A stretch of 61,319 nt of DNA from Myxococcota bacterium (GTDB lineage Bacteria > Myxococcota_A > UBA9160 > UBA4427): NCBI GenBank assembly GCA_028823175.1, contig JAPKBZ010000021.1, forward strand, positions 1-61,319, given 5' to 3'. A model generated the notes under the pieces. It searched no databases, was not told where the DNA came from, and saw only the letters and a list, made by a program, of their open reading frames with translations. Positions 18,343 through 26,317 of this stretch are shown here, one piece after another. A program made the position numbers and the translations under genes. Position 1 is the stretch's first letter; each line of letters opens with the position of its first letter.

Positions 18343-19371
18343 TTACGTTTTCTCCGCCACGATGCGCCAGTTCAGATCTGCAATCTTGGCCTTTTCGGCA
18401 GCCGTCCAGGCTTCCCCTCCTTTTTGGAGGAGATCGAGCGACTCTTCCACCCAGGGAGGCAAAACGCGAATCGCTTCGAGGGCTCGGATCACCCTTCGAG
18501 CCCCATGGATCAGGTTTCGCTTCTGCTCGCAGATCGGCCAGGCTTCGCTCTTCGAAGGCGCCGAAAGAAGGATCCTGAACCCGGCTCGTTCCAAAGCAGC
18601 ACAGACGTGCTCCGGATACATCGACTGAGTGGCTGCCAAGGTGGGGAGGTACGTCCTGTGAAGCGCCACGTGTTCTTTGTTGTTCCAGTCGAAATAAGGG
18701 CTCAACAAATACTCTGAACACGCGTAACGCGTTCCCGGTTTCAACACCCGGTACATTTCCCTCGCACAGTCATCCAACTCCTCCTTTTTAAAAAAGGGCC
18801 AGACGGCCTGGAAGGAGAAGCACCCATCGAAGCTGGACGATTCGTACTCGAGCGGCTTGTGGTGATCGCCGACTTTGAAGTGAAGGCGACCGCTCATTTC
18901 ACATTTTTCGGCCCATTCGATCGCGTTTTCAATCTGGTTTGGATCGATGTTGTAGCCCGACACCTGGCCGCCGGTCATCGTCGCGAAGTGATGAGCGATT
19001 CGCCCACGCCCGCAGCCCATATCCAACAGATGAGACTCTTCGGGGATCTCTAGATCAAGCTCCTCCATCAAATCCTGTTCGCACAAGAGCTGATTCCCGT
19101 ACAAACCCTCCGATTCGTTCAACTGCGGAGGGATATAGAGTTTTTCGAGATCGAAGACCGACAACATGTTGTTCAAGACCTTGTAGTAGTCGGCGACCGC
19201 CCTCGTCTCGTCTTCCGTTCTGGTCTCTTCACCGGCCTGCATGCGCTGAAAGAACTTGTACGCATCGATGCATGCCTGCTTGTCCTCTTGCGGCAGCGTG
19301 GCCAGCCGCTTGAGCCCGATGAATGCGGTCTTGATTCTGTATCCGTCCACTTTATCCACTCCCCTGCTCAT
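18343..19371 (-). CDS. SAM-dependent methyltransferase, sterol C24-methyltransferase-like
   Basis: 342 residues. Class I Rossmann fold: the SAM loop LLDMGCGRGRIAHHFA near 115-130, then VSGYNIDPNQIENAIEWAEK near 138-157. This resembles the G.N.N..QV.RA motif of sterol methyltransferases and related C-methyltransferases. YLLSPYFDWNN near 217 and a long C-terminal helical part also fit that group. A sterol or polyketide-like lipid substrate is an inference. It is a single gene flanked by repeat copies 5 and 6. Confidence 0.78.
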   Translation of the reverse strand: MSRGVDKVDGYRIKTAFIGLKRLATLPQEDKQACIDAYKFFQRMQAGEETRTEDETRAVADYYKVLNNMLSVFDLEKLYIPPQLNESEGLYGNQLLCEQDLMEELDLEIPEESHLLDMGCGRGRIAHHFATMTGGQVSGYNIDPNQIENAIEWAEKCEMSGRLHFKVGDHHKPLEYESSSFDGCFSFQAVWPFFKKEELDDCAREMYRVLKPGTRYACSEYLLSPYFDWNNKEHVALHRTYLPTLAATQSMYPEHVCAALERAGFRILLSAPSKSEAWPICEQKRNLIHGARRVIRALEAIRVLPPWVEESLDLLQKGGEAWTAAEKAKIADLNWRIVAEKT

Positions 19372-19456
19372 CGAGCAGCCCGAGGGCCCCCGCAGAGCGT
19401 CTTGTCGCTTCGACGATCATGAAACCTTACACCCGACCCCTATCTTCACCGACCCC

Positions 19457-19543
19457 TGCCCGAGACAGGGCTCCCCTTAGGAATTTGAACTACCGCCCAT
19501 ACTCGGACGTTATGCCAGAACCCTGCTTATATCTCCTATCCTC
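19457..19543 (+). repeat. Dispersed structured repeat, copy 6
   Basis: The first stem has changed to CCCTG / CAGGG, still fully paired, which is good evidence that the structure is kept. It is followed by GCTCCCCTTAGG, CCGCCCATACTCGGACGTTAT and a diverged end box ATCTCCTATCCTC. Confidence 0.8.
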
Positions 19544-19633
19544 GGCCTCGATCTTGGTTACCGGCGAAGATCTGCGGCTCGCGGGGGGCATGCGTTAACG
19601 GTCAAGTCTCCGTTCAGGCGATCTTCCGCGTCG

Positions 19634-20272
19634 CTAGGCCGCGTCCGCTTCCGGCTTCTGCCGCCGACGTCGCACCCACACGATCAGCACAATTCCCGCG
19701 CCGAGCACGGCCCACACCCAATTCGGCGTCTTCGCCGCCAATGCCATGCCGTGCTGCCCGGCGACGACATGGAGCGCGGTGAGGGGCACTAGGCTCACAA
19801 CCGTAGCCCCGAGATAAACTCGAAATGGAACGCGCGACACGCCCACCAGAAGATCGGCCAGCGGGTTGGCCCAAAGCAGTAGCCGGAGGACCAAGACCGT
19901 GAGCATGGGCCGCGCCTCGAGTCGCTCCTCGTAGCTGCGCAATTTCTCCGGCACATGCCTCTGGGCCCAGTCCTGTCCCCACCGGGCGACGCCATAGGCC
20001 AGCAGGCTGGCCGCAACTGCGGCGATGCAGGAATAGAAAATCGCCAGGGGCAGGGGAAAGATGGCCGACGACGCCCATACCGGGGGCCCGAACATGAAGA
20101 CCGTGAAGAGCCCCATCGAAACGAAGATGAAGACGAGCGGGCCGAACGGGCCTGCCTCTGCGACCAACTCCCGCATGCGTTCGGGATTGGTCAGATCGGC
20201 GAGCACCCCGCTGTTCCAGAGCGCGCCCACGACTCCGAGGAGGGCCGCGCCGATCACGAGCTTTCGGATCAT
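19634..20272 (-). CDS. VTT-domain (TVP38/TMEM64) membrane protein
   Basis: 212 residues with about five membrane segments. FGPLVFIFVSMGLFTVFMFG near 44-63 and PPVWASSAIFPLPLAIFYSC form the first VTT half; RLLLWANPLADLLVGVSRVP near 129-148 is the second conserved loop. The C-terminus is basic (VWVRRRRQKPE), so it is probably cytosolic. It is related in family to the protein at 4735-5520 but differs in detail. No operon partner. Confidence 0.8.
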   Translation of the reverse strand: MIRKLVIGAALLGVVGALWNSGVLADLTNPERMRELVAEAGPFGPLVFIFVSMGLFTVFMFGPPVWASSAIFPLPLAIFYSCIAAVAASLLAYGVARWGQDWAQRHVPEKLRSYEERLEARPMLTVLVLRLLLWANPLADLLVGVSRVPFRVYLGATVVSLVPLTALHVVAGQHGMALAAKTPNWVWAVLGAGIVLIVWVRRRRQKPEADAA

Positions 20273-20475
20273 CCCGTTGCCGCCCCCTTAGGGGCGCAAC
20301 GCTTCGGGCTGGCTTGGCTCATGGCGGCAATCCTATCCCATTCGTTCGCGATCGGGTGAGCGAAGCCTGCGAGCACAGTTCCCCAGATCGGAGCGTCCTT
20401 GGGCATAGCGGGGGCGACTTCGTACGGATCGGCTTCCGATACTGTGAAATCCGCCAGCTTGCCCGCACGGGTTGT
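20269..20475 (-). pseudogene. C-terminal remnant of an amidohydrolase (YtcJ-like)
   Basis: The minus-strand frame reads TTRAGKLADFTVSEADPYEV then APAMPKDAPIWGTVLAGFAH. This is the characteristic last beta-strand region of amidohydrolase family 3 (GKLAD..VL..DP......L.D..V..T...G). Everything before it is missing. The homologous part begins exactly where the truncated repeat copy 7 (20467-20507) ends, so that copy marks a rearrangement junction. Confidence 0.6.
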
Positions 20476-20507
20476 GCCGGAAGACGGCTTGAATGGCCTA
20501 TCCTCCG
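20467..20507 (+). repeat. Dispersed structured repeat, truncated copy 7
   Basis: Only the right half is present: GGTTGTGCCGGAAGACGGCT and then TTGAATGGCCTATCCTCC. It shares the unusual TTGAATGGCCTATC end with copy 8 at 22424-22506, which lies in the opposite orientation at the other end of the sulfatase-like gene. It abuts that gene's stop codon at 20510. Confidence 0.7.
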
Positions 20508-20509
20508 GG

Positions 20510-22369
20510 CTACTCGACATACCCCAGGGCCCGGAGTCGAGCGTCGAGCAACGGATCGATGGTGACTGTCGGTTGGCTGGGCTCCGGCACCTGATAAACG
20601 CGAATATAGGGCTCGGGACTCGGCACGGGCGCTCTCAATCCCACCCCGCTGAGATGCAACTCACCGGAGTCAAGCTGAACTCGCCACGGCAAAGGCATCT
20701 TCTTCGGTAGGCCGGTCTCCCCGACCAGCAGGAGGGTCGAGTCGAGTTCCACATCGTCGATCACTACACTGACGTTGATCCATGCCTCCGGGGGTTCGAC
20801 GTCGAATCGGATTCGGTCTACATCAATCAATAGAAACGGCTGTCCGCCCGTTGGATTGGCTTGATTTTGCAGGTTCAGATCGATGCTCATGCTCGTATTG
20901 TCGTCGCTCAGACTGACGCGATCTCCCGCCTCAAAATCACTCCAGTCAACGTCGCGAAAGACACCCCTCTCAAGCTGGATCCGAGCAAGGAGTCGGGCAG
21001 CTGAATCGCTCTTCTTGCTATTCACGAACTCGATGTGAATTCCTCTCTGCAAGCTCGCATCAATCTTGTCAATGCGGCCTTCAAGCTCTCGCATAGCCTT
21101 TGGATCTCGTTCACTGAGATCATGCTCTTCGGCGGGATCGAGGGAGAGGTCGTAGAGCATGGCGGCTTTCCGCTCTTCTGGGCCTCGCTGCAGAATTAGT
21201 TTCAGCGGCCCCTCTATCAAGCTGGAGATGGCCTGTTTTCCCATATTGAGCTCTGAGAAGACCGGGCGTGGGACCGTCTCCAAATCGCCCCGAACGAGAT
21301 TCAGGAAGCTGGATCCGTCGAGGTCGGGTGGAATGGCCTCGCCGAGCTGCTCCAACAAGGTAGGCAGGATATCAATAACGCGAACCGGGCTCTTGACTCG
21401 AGTTCCCCCGAAAATTGCACCCGGAAAACGAACAAGGAGCGGCACACGGATTTGTTCCTCGTAGAGCGTCGTCCCGTGCTGAATCGATTCATGATCCCAG
21501 AACTCCTCGCCGTGGTCGCTGAGAAGGATGAAGAGGGTTTCCCCCCAGAGCCCGCGTTCTTTTAGCTCGCGGATGAAATCTCCCAGAGCCGCATCCGCAT
21601 ACGCGATCTCACCGTCGTAGAGATTCATCGTCTTCGAGACCGTCTCCGGCATCGAATGATCGTGTAGGGGTGGGATCGGTGACGCCTCAAACAGACTCGC
21701 GAAGGGCTCGGGTGGCTCATAGGGCACATGAGGGTCGATCGTATGCACGTAGAGGAATTGGGGGCCATCGAATCGGGCGAGCTGACGAAATGCCGCTTCG
21801 TGCAGCTGCTGGGCGTCCGTATCGACGGAGACCGATTCCACATCGATATAGCTCTCGAAGCCCCGGTCGAAACCAAATTCGGCCAGCACATTGGGGTTGC
21901 TGATGAACCCGGAAGCTCGATACCCCGCGAGCGCCAGCAGCTCGGCCATTGTCTTGACGTCCGTTCGAAGGGCGTTCTCGCGGCGGACGGCACCATGCTT
22001 TCTGGGAAGTAGGCCGGTGAATAATGAGCCGACGGAGGGGCGAGTCCACGACGCTTGCGCATAGGCTGTCTCGAAGAGCACCGACTCCGCTGCCAGATCA
22101 TCAATCGTGGGTGAAGTCGAACGAGGGTACCCGTAGGCCCCGAGATGATCCTGCCGGAGGGTGTCGATCATATACACGATGATGAGTTCAGGGCGCCCGG
22201 ATCTCCCTTCCTCGAAAGCGAGGGGGCCAGTAGAGGGGGCGACCTCGCGGCTACACGCCGAGAGGAGGACAAGCCCTATCCAGCTGAGAGCGAGACGTAG
22301 GCGGGTCAGGGAGCTCCCTGTGGGTCGCCTGTTTCGCGGGAGGAAGCTGCGTCGGGATGCCTCGTCCAC
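20510..22369 (-). CDS. Sulfatase-like lipoprotein (alkaline phosphatase superfamily)
   Basis: 619 residues from the GTG at 22369, chosen because GAGTGAGGAA lies just upstream; a frame to a TTG at 22465 would run into repeat sequence. A lipobox (IGLVLLSAC, Cys near 38) predicts membrane anchoring. The catalytic half is clear: VYMIDTLRQDHLGAYGYPRS, AQASWTRPSVGSLFTGLLPR, and later LLSDHGEEFWDH. The residue at the formylglycine position is threonine (T-R-P-S-V), not Cys or Ser, so a phospho- rather than sulfo-ester or transferase activity is likely. The C-terminal ~200 residues look like an added beta domain. The gene is bracketed by inverted repeat copies 7 and 8. Confidence 0.85.
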   Translation of the reverse strand: MDEASRRSFLPRNRRPTGSSLTRLRLALSWIGLVLLSACSREVAPSTGPLAFEEGRSGRPELIIVYMIDTLRQDHLGAYGYPRSTSPTIDDLAAESVLFETAYAQASWTRPSVGSLFTGLLPRKHGAVRRENALRTDVKTMAELLALAGYRASGFISNPNVLAEFGFDRGFESYIDVESVSVDTDAQQLHEAAFRQLARFDGPQFLYVHTIDPHVPYEPPEPFASLFEASPIPPLHDHSMPETVSKTMNLYDGEIAYADAALGDFIRELKERGLWGETLFILLSDHGEEFWDHESIQHGTTLYEEQIRVPLLVRFPGAIFGGTRVKSPVRVIDILPTLLEQLGEAIPPDLDGSSFLNLVRGDLETVPRPVFSELNMGKQAISSLIEGPLKLILQRGPEERKAAMLYDLSLDPAEEHDLSERDPKAMRELEGRIDKIDASLQRGIHIEFVNSKKSDSAARLLARIQLERGVFRDVDWSDFEAGDRVSLSDDNTSMSIDLNLQNQANPTGGQPFLLIDVDRIRFDVEPPEAWINVSVVIDDVELDSTLLLVGETGLPKKMPLPWRVQLDSGELHLSGVGLRAPVPSPEPYIRVYQVPEPSQPTVTIDPLLDARLRALGYVE

Positions 22370-22423
22370 CAATTCCTCACTCTCGGGTTCCAACGAGGTA
22401 GGTGGTCGCTCGCGGGATTGAAA

Positions 22424-22506
22424 AATAGGACATGAAGATAGGCCATTCAAACTGGGTTTCGACAAAACGTGCGGGTGTGGCGATTAGATTAAGCCCCTAT
22501 CGGGAG
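22424..22506 (-). repeat. Dispersed structured repeat, diverged copy 8
   Basis: Read on the minus strand: CTCCCGATAGGGGCTTAATC, then CGCCACACCCGCACGTTTTG, then TTTGAATGGCCTATC and a second ATGTCCTATTTTTC. All elements are in the family order but worn. It has the same variant end box as copy 7 and points towards it. Confidence 0.65.
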
Positions 22507-22684
22507 TCGCGTGGTGGGCCAACGGAAGCAGTGGGTGAACGCTCCAGGGACCGGGAGCCGCATACGACCCGAGGTGACTGACTTGGAGAATCTCGAAGCA
22601 TCTATTACGGAGATCGCTCGGCATAATTTGGGCCCGCCATGCCAGCCATTCGGGCCGGGGCCCTCATCGGCGTGGGAAGGCCCA

Positions 22685-23653
22685 TCAATCCTCGGCCCCC
22701 TCCGTTGCCAGGGTAGGCGGAATGAAGTTTTCGCAGGCCCTAGCAAAACCGAGCTCCGCTTCATTTTCTGACGGAACAAGAAATTTCTCACCGAATTTTT
22801 CCGCGAAATTTTCGCGAATTGCACACTCCCCGGGTCCGTCCGACTGCGGGCCGATATCAATGATGTAGTGACAGAGAGTCAGCCCGCTGCCATGCCGTTC
22901 GAAGAGTTCGGATCGCCACTGCGCGATCTCCACGGTCGCGTTGGGGAAGAGCTGGCCGTAGGCAGTGCAGTAGCTCTCGAAGGGCAGGAGGTGCTTCTGT
23001 GTCGGTGTCAGTTCAATCGACCGGCTCTTCGCCATCGCGCTGAGGCGCTCGAGGATCAGGGGCTCGCCCTCCTTGACGAATTGAAAGACGTAGACCAGGG
23101 CTCTTCCGGTCGGCTCCAGAAATTGCTCGAGTCGGTCGAGTAGAATCTCGACGAAGCGGCTGCCCTCGGACCCGCCGTTTGAGGTGATCGTGCCCTCGAG
23201 CCCGTCTGGAATCGGGACAAAGGGCGGGTTAGCAAGAATCAGATCGTATTTTCTCTCCGGCGCAAAGCGAGCAATATCGCCGGTGATCGAAGTGAATTGA
23301 TCGGCCTGAAAGTTGTTGAGGGTGCCGTTGTCGAGGTGGAACTCTGCCGCCCGGGGATTGATGTCCAGGAAATCGACGCGCTGGGCGCCGGCTTTCAGCG
23401 CCATGAAGCCGAGCCCACCCGAGCCGGCGAAGGGCTCGAAGACCCGCTTGCCCCGAACCCCATCCGGAAAGTTGAGGATATGGTTCATCAAGCTTCCCTG
23501 GGGACCGCCCAGGGGAAGAATCCGTTGCGGGTCGCTCTTGAAAAAAATTTCGGTCTTGATCGTCAGACCGTTCGCATAGCGATAGAAGACTTCCTCCCCC
23601 ACGGTCTCCGAGGTCGCTTCGATCAGATCGGGAAGTGTTTTTCCTGTCGACAT
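22685..23653 (-). CDS. Class I methyltransferase with an NPPF motif (PrmC/RsmC-like)
   Basis: 322 residues. The SAM loop VFEPFAGSGGLGFMALKAGA near 70-89, an acidic ribose motif (FLDINPRAAEFH), and the catalytic DLILANPPFVPIPDG near 138-152. The NPPF tetrapeptide marks N-methyltransferases that modify glutamine amides or nucleobases (HemK/PrmC, RsmC, TrmN6). The N-terminal part differs from PrmC, and no release-factor gene is nearby, so the target is unknown. Confidence 0.82.
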   Translation of the reverse strand: MSTGKTLPDLIEATSETVGEEVFYRYANGLTIKTEIFFKSDPQRILPLGGPQGSLMNHILNFPDGVRGKRVFEPFAGSGGLGFMALKAGAQRVDFLDINPRAAEFHLDNGTLNNFQADQFTSITGDIARFAPERKYDLILANPPFVPIPDGLEGTITSNGGSEGSRFVEILLDRLEQFLEPTGRALVYVFQFVKEGEPLILERLSAMAKSRSIELTPTQKHLLPFESYCTAYGQLFPNATVEIAQWRSELFERHGSGLTLCHYIIDIGPQSDGPGECAIRENFAEKFGEKFLVPSENEAELGFARACENFIPPTLATEGAED

Positions 23654-24139
23654 GATTTGGCTCCCTCTACTTCTAAGGCCAGTGGGGGTCCGGCGGAATA
23701 AGAGACTCCTCGTCGAGCCATTCCGCGTGCTCCACGAGCACCTGGCCAGTACTCATGCCGACTGCCAACGCGGAGACCGCACCTTCGCGCAAAACTCTAC
23801 CTGACCTCGACAGGGGCCTTCGGTACCCCTTCTAGGTCGAGAGGGGACTGCCACAGAAGCCCGCCCCCCTCCCCATCATCCCCCCTTTTCACCCCTTAGG
23901 GGGGCGTGAGCCCCGGCCTAGCTCTGCTCAGGCGCCGGGTTGATCCGAATTCGGCCAAAATTCCGACTCTCTTTCATAGCAGGCCGAAACTCCACTCCGC
24001 GAGGCGGTGGCGACAGCCGGCCGCCACAGGAGCGAAGCATGGTCCAGTCCCAATCAGAAGCCAGACCGAGCAAGAGTTCGGCCCTTGGGCCATGTCCCCA
24101 CCCCACAACTACTGAGTCTAAAAAGGAGGAAATATCGAA
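23654..24139. other. 486-base gap with a possible small remnant
   Basis: On the minus strand from about 23840 to 23673 a frame reads VLREGAVSALAVGMSTGQVL then EHAEWLDEESLIPPDPHWP-stop. It looks like a genuine protein end but has no ribosome site and no family I recognise; it ends 20 bases before the methyltransferase start. A CCCCTTAGGGG palindrome lies near 23895. The rest, up to the ribosome site at 24123, shows nothing I can support. Confidence 0.35.
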
Positions 24140-24844
24140 ATGCGCCATTTGACTACGACGATGCTGATTCTGTTCTCTTTCTCTCTTTCTGCCATGCTCG
24201 CTGGAACTGCAATCGGCGATGACGATATGCGCCAATCATTCGTCCGCCTGCCCGCGGAGGGTTCTAGCGGATCGGGCAATAGCGTCCGTTATGATTGTGG
24301 GGGAGATTTTCCCGAGGCACGCGCCTCCCTGCGCTGGGAACAGGAAGACGGGCGAACGCGCCTACGAATCCATCTAAGAAAGGGACGCCCCAATACCCTC
24401 TATACCGTTTGGCTGCGCCTCAAAGGGACTGACCGAGATGGCTGGGCCTTCGGAGGAAGCCCGATCACAGGGGGCGGATCAACGCCTCTGGCCCCGTCCA
24501 CCGCATTGGACGAGCTGGTAGCGGCCACGGGTCCTGGAAACGGCACCCCCACGCCGCCCAATGGCTTTTGGACCAATCCTCGGGGCCGAGGGCGCATGGT
24601 GCTCGATCTCGACTTCGCCTTTCCCGCTGGAGCCTACCCCTTCGATCGCGCGGATTTATCCGAAGAAGCCCTCTCGGACCTGGCAGATCTTTTTCCCGAG
24701 TACCGCTTGATCCCCACTGCGCTGGTCGACGCGAGCGTATCCGAAGCGCCCTTCACCCTGAGGGTCGCCTCTCATTGCACCGACAACCTCTCCCACGGCA
24801 TGACGCCGGGGGCGAGGGAGGGCTGGTTCGACTGGCCCAACTAA
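24140..24844 (+). CDS. Secreted protein of unknown function
   Basis: 234 residues with AAAGGAGG before the ATG, a strong ribosome site. A signal peptide (about 1-26, cut near AGTAIGDD) directs export. The mature part has YDCGGDFPEARASLRWEQED near 50-69 and a beta-rich core, LRIHLRKGRPNTLYTVWLRL near 75-94, as in lipid- or ligand-binding barrels. Two cysteines far apart (about 52 and 219) could form a disulfide. I recognise no family. It stands alone. Confidence 0.7.
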   Translation: MRHLTTTMLILFSFSLSAMLAGTAIGDDDMRQSFVRLPAEGSSGSGNSVRYDCGGDFPEARASLRWEQEDGRTRLRIHLRKGRPNTLYTVWLRLKGTDRDGWAFGGSPITGGGSTPLAPSTALDELVAATGPGNGTPTPPNGFWTNPRGRGRMVLDLDFAFPAGAYPFDRADLSEEALSDLADLFPEYRLIPTALVDASVSEAPFTLRVASHCTDNLSHGMTPGAREGWFDWPN

Positions 24845-25005
24845 ATCAGCCACGCAGCGACGCGCTCGCCGTTGGGGAGATCGACTATCCCCAGCGGCGA
24901 GCCTCTCATGTCTCCGGGGTGTTCGACCCGGCTATTCGAACCGCCCCGAAGCCCGAGCCAGATCGCATTTCAACGCCTTCCCTCGGCTCACCGAAGGAAG
25001 CGGCT

Positions 25006-26064
25006 TCACGGGCGAATCGCAAGGTCGGGATCCGGGCGGAATTCACTCGGAAGGACCATTGTCGCCCAGACCGCCACGAGCGTGGCGTGAACCCGCCCAG
25101 CTGTGACCCCTTCTCCATCCCCCCAGCTGCCGTCGGGGTTTTGGGCTGCGACGAGCTGTCTTCGTGCCTGGCGGGTGAGATCGCTATCCGGATATTGGAT
25201 CAAGGCCAGGGTCGCCAAAATCTCTGCTGAAATATCGAGCTCTCGTTCCCCTCCCAATCCTTCACTCGTCAGACGTTTCAGGCTGAGAAGCAGAAACGGG
25301 ATCATCGCTTTGTATGGTTCCGGGTCTACATACTCCCGGAAATAGCGCCCTTCTACCAGAATCAGATGAGTGATCGCGTAAAGGGTCGGCTGATCTTGGG
25401 TACCACCTCTCCACTGCCTAGATTTCGCCGACATCTCAACCTGCCCGACGAGTTCCTCAAACTCAAACGGGGTCCGCCATCCGAGCTCGCGGAATTGATG
25501 TAGATAAACAATCCGCTGCGTAAAGTGAACACGAGGCCAGAATTTTTTGCCGCGTGACTCGAAGAGTTTCCTCACCACCTCGGCCTGTGCCTCGTAGGGT
25601 TCGCCTACTGCCTTGCGGCGCCTCAATTCGAACAGAACCGACATGAGGCCGGGGCTCCTGAGCAGCTTCGGATGCCCCAAGTAGTCCGGGAGTGGGAAGC
25701 GGCGTGAGGGTGCCGAATCGTCGCGAAGAACTCTTTCGATCCGACTCGCCGTCTCTACGTCGGACGTTATACGGTGGAGTCGCAACAGGAAGAAAGGCGC
25801 CCAGCCCGGAGGCATCTCGTCCGCGTGATCGAGCAACCATTCAAGGCCGCGATTGGCCGCAGCCAAACGAGCTTCTCGCTCTACACCCGCGCTTGAACTT
25901 TCCTCAGCGGAACCGCTGCCAACCGGCTCGATCTCTTCAATCTGGCAGGCGGAAAGCAAAAGTCCCATGACTACGACAACCACCCAAGCGCGCTGCAGGA
26001 GACTCAGAGAAGCATCACCTCGCTTCCGCAAGATGCGTACCACCGGCCCTCTTCTCCACCTCAT
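25006..26064 (-). CDS. Lipoprotein with an alpha-toroid (prenyltransferase/cyclase-like) repeat
   Basis: 352 residues. A signal with lipobox (VVVVVMGLLLSAC, Cys near 40) predicts a membrane-anchored exported protein. The C-terminal part has AQNPDGSWGDGEG near 315, the QW-type repeat of squalene-cyclase and prenyltransferase alpha-alpha barrels, with helical pairs before it (ISAEILATLALIQYPDSD). Only one clear QW repeat is present and no DxDD motif, so it is probably a binding or structural relative. The substrate is unknown. Confidence 0.65.
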   Translation of the reverse strand: MRWRRGPVVRILRKRGDASLSLLQRAWVVVVVMGLLLSACQIEEIEPVGSGSAEESSSAGVEREARLAAANRGLEWLLDHADEMPPGWAPFFLLRLHRITSDVETASRIERVLRDDSAPSRRFPLPDYLGHPKLLRSPGLMSVLFELRRRKAVGEPYEAQAEVVRKLFESRGKKFWPRVHFTQRIVYLHQFRELGWRTPFEFEELVGQVEMSAKSRQWRGGTQDQPTLYAITHLILVEGRYFREYVDPEPYKAMIPFLLLSLKRLTSEGLGGERELDISAEILATLALIQYPDSDLTRQARRQLVAAQNPDGSWGDGEGVTAGRVHATLVAVWATMVLPSEFRPDPDLAIRP

Positions 26065-26317
26065 CGAGCCTCTCCCTACCCTCGGCTTATCATCGGCTTA
26101 TCATCGCTCCATGCCAGCGACGAGAGCATCGGGCGCAGCGCCCGGTCGGCTTCGCGAAGCAGCGGATCTAGGCGCTCTCTTCCGGGGCCGGAGGACAGAA
26201 TACCTCACTCGCCCAGGCGGTATTAGGGTTAGAACTTTAGAAATCCTGATCCTCGAACGCTCTCCCTGAATGGGTCTCGAGTTTCTGGACCCAGGACATC
26301 CGTAATCCGCGGATCAC

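Noticed and set aside
20283-20294. CCCCTTAGGGG-type palindromes, also near 23895 and 58314
   Set aside because: Short GC palindromes are expected by chance in this DNA; three sites without shared flanks are not enough to call an element.
26091-26112. Two tandem copies of an 11-base unit GGCTTATCATC
   Set aside because: Only two short units in an intergenic region, with no further context.
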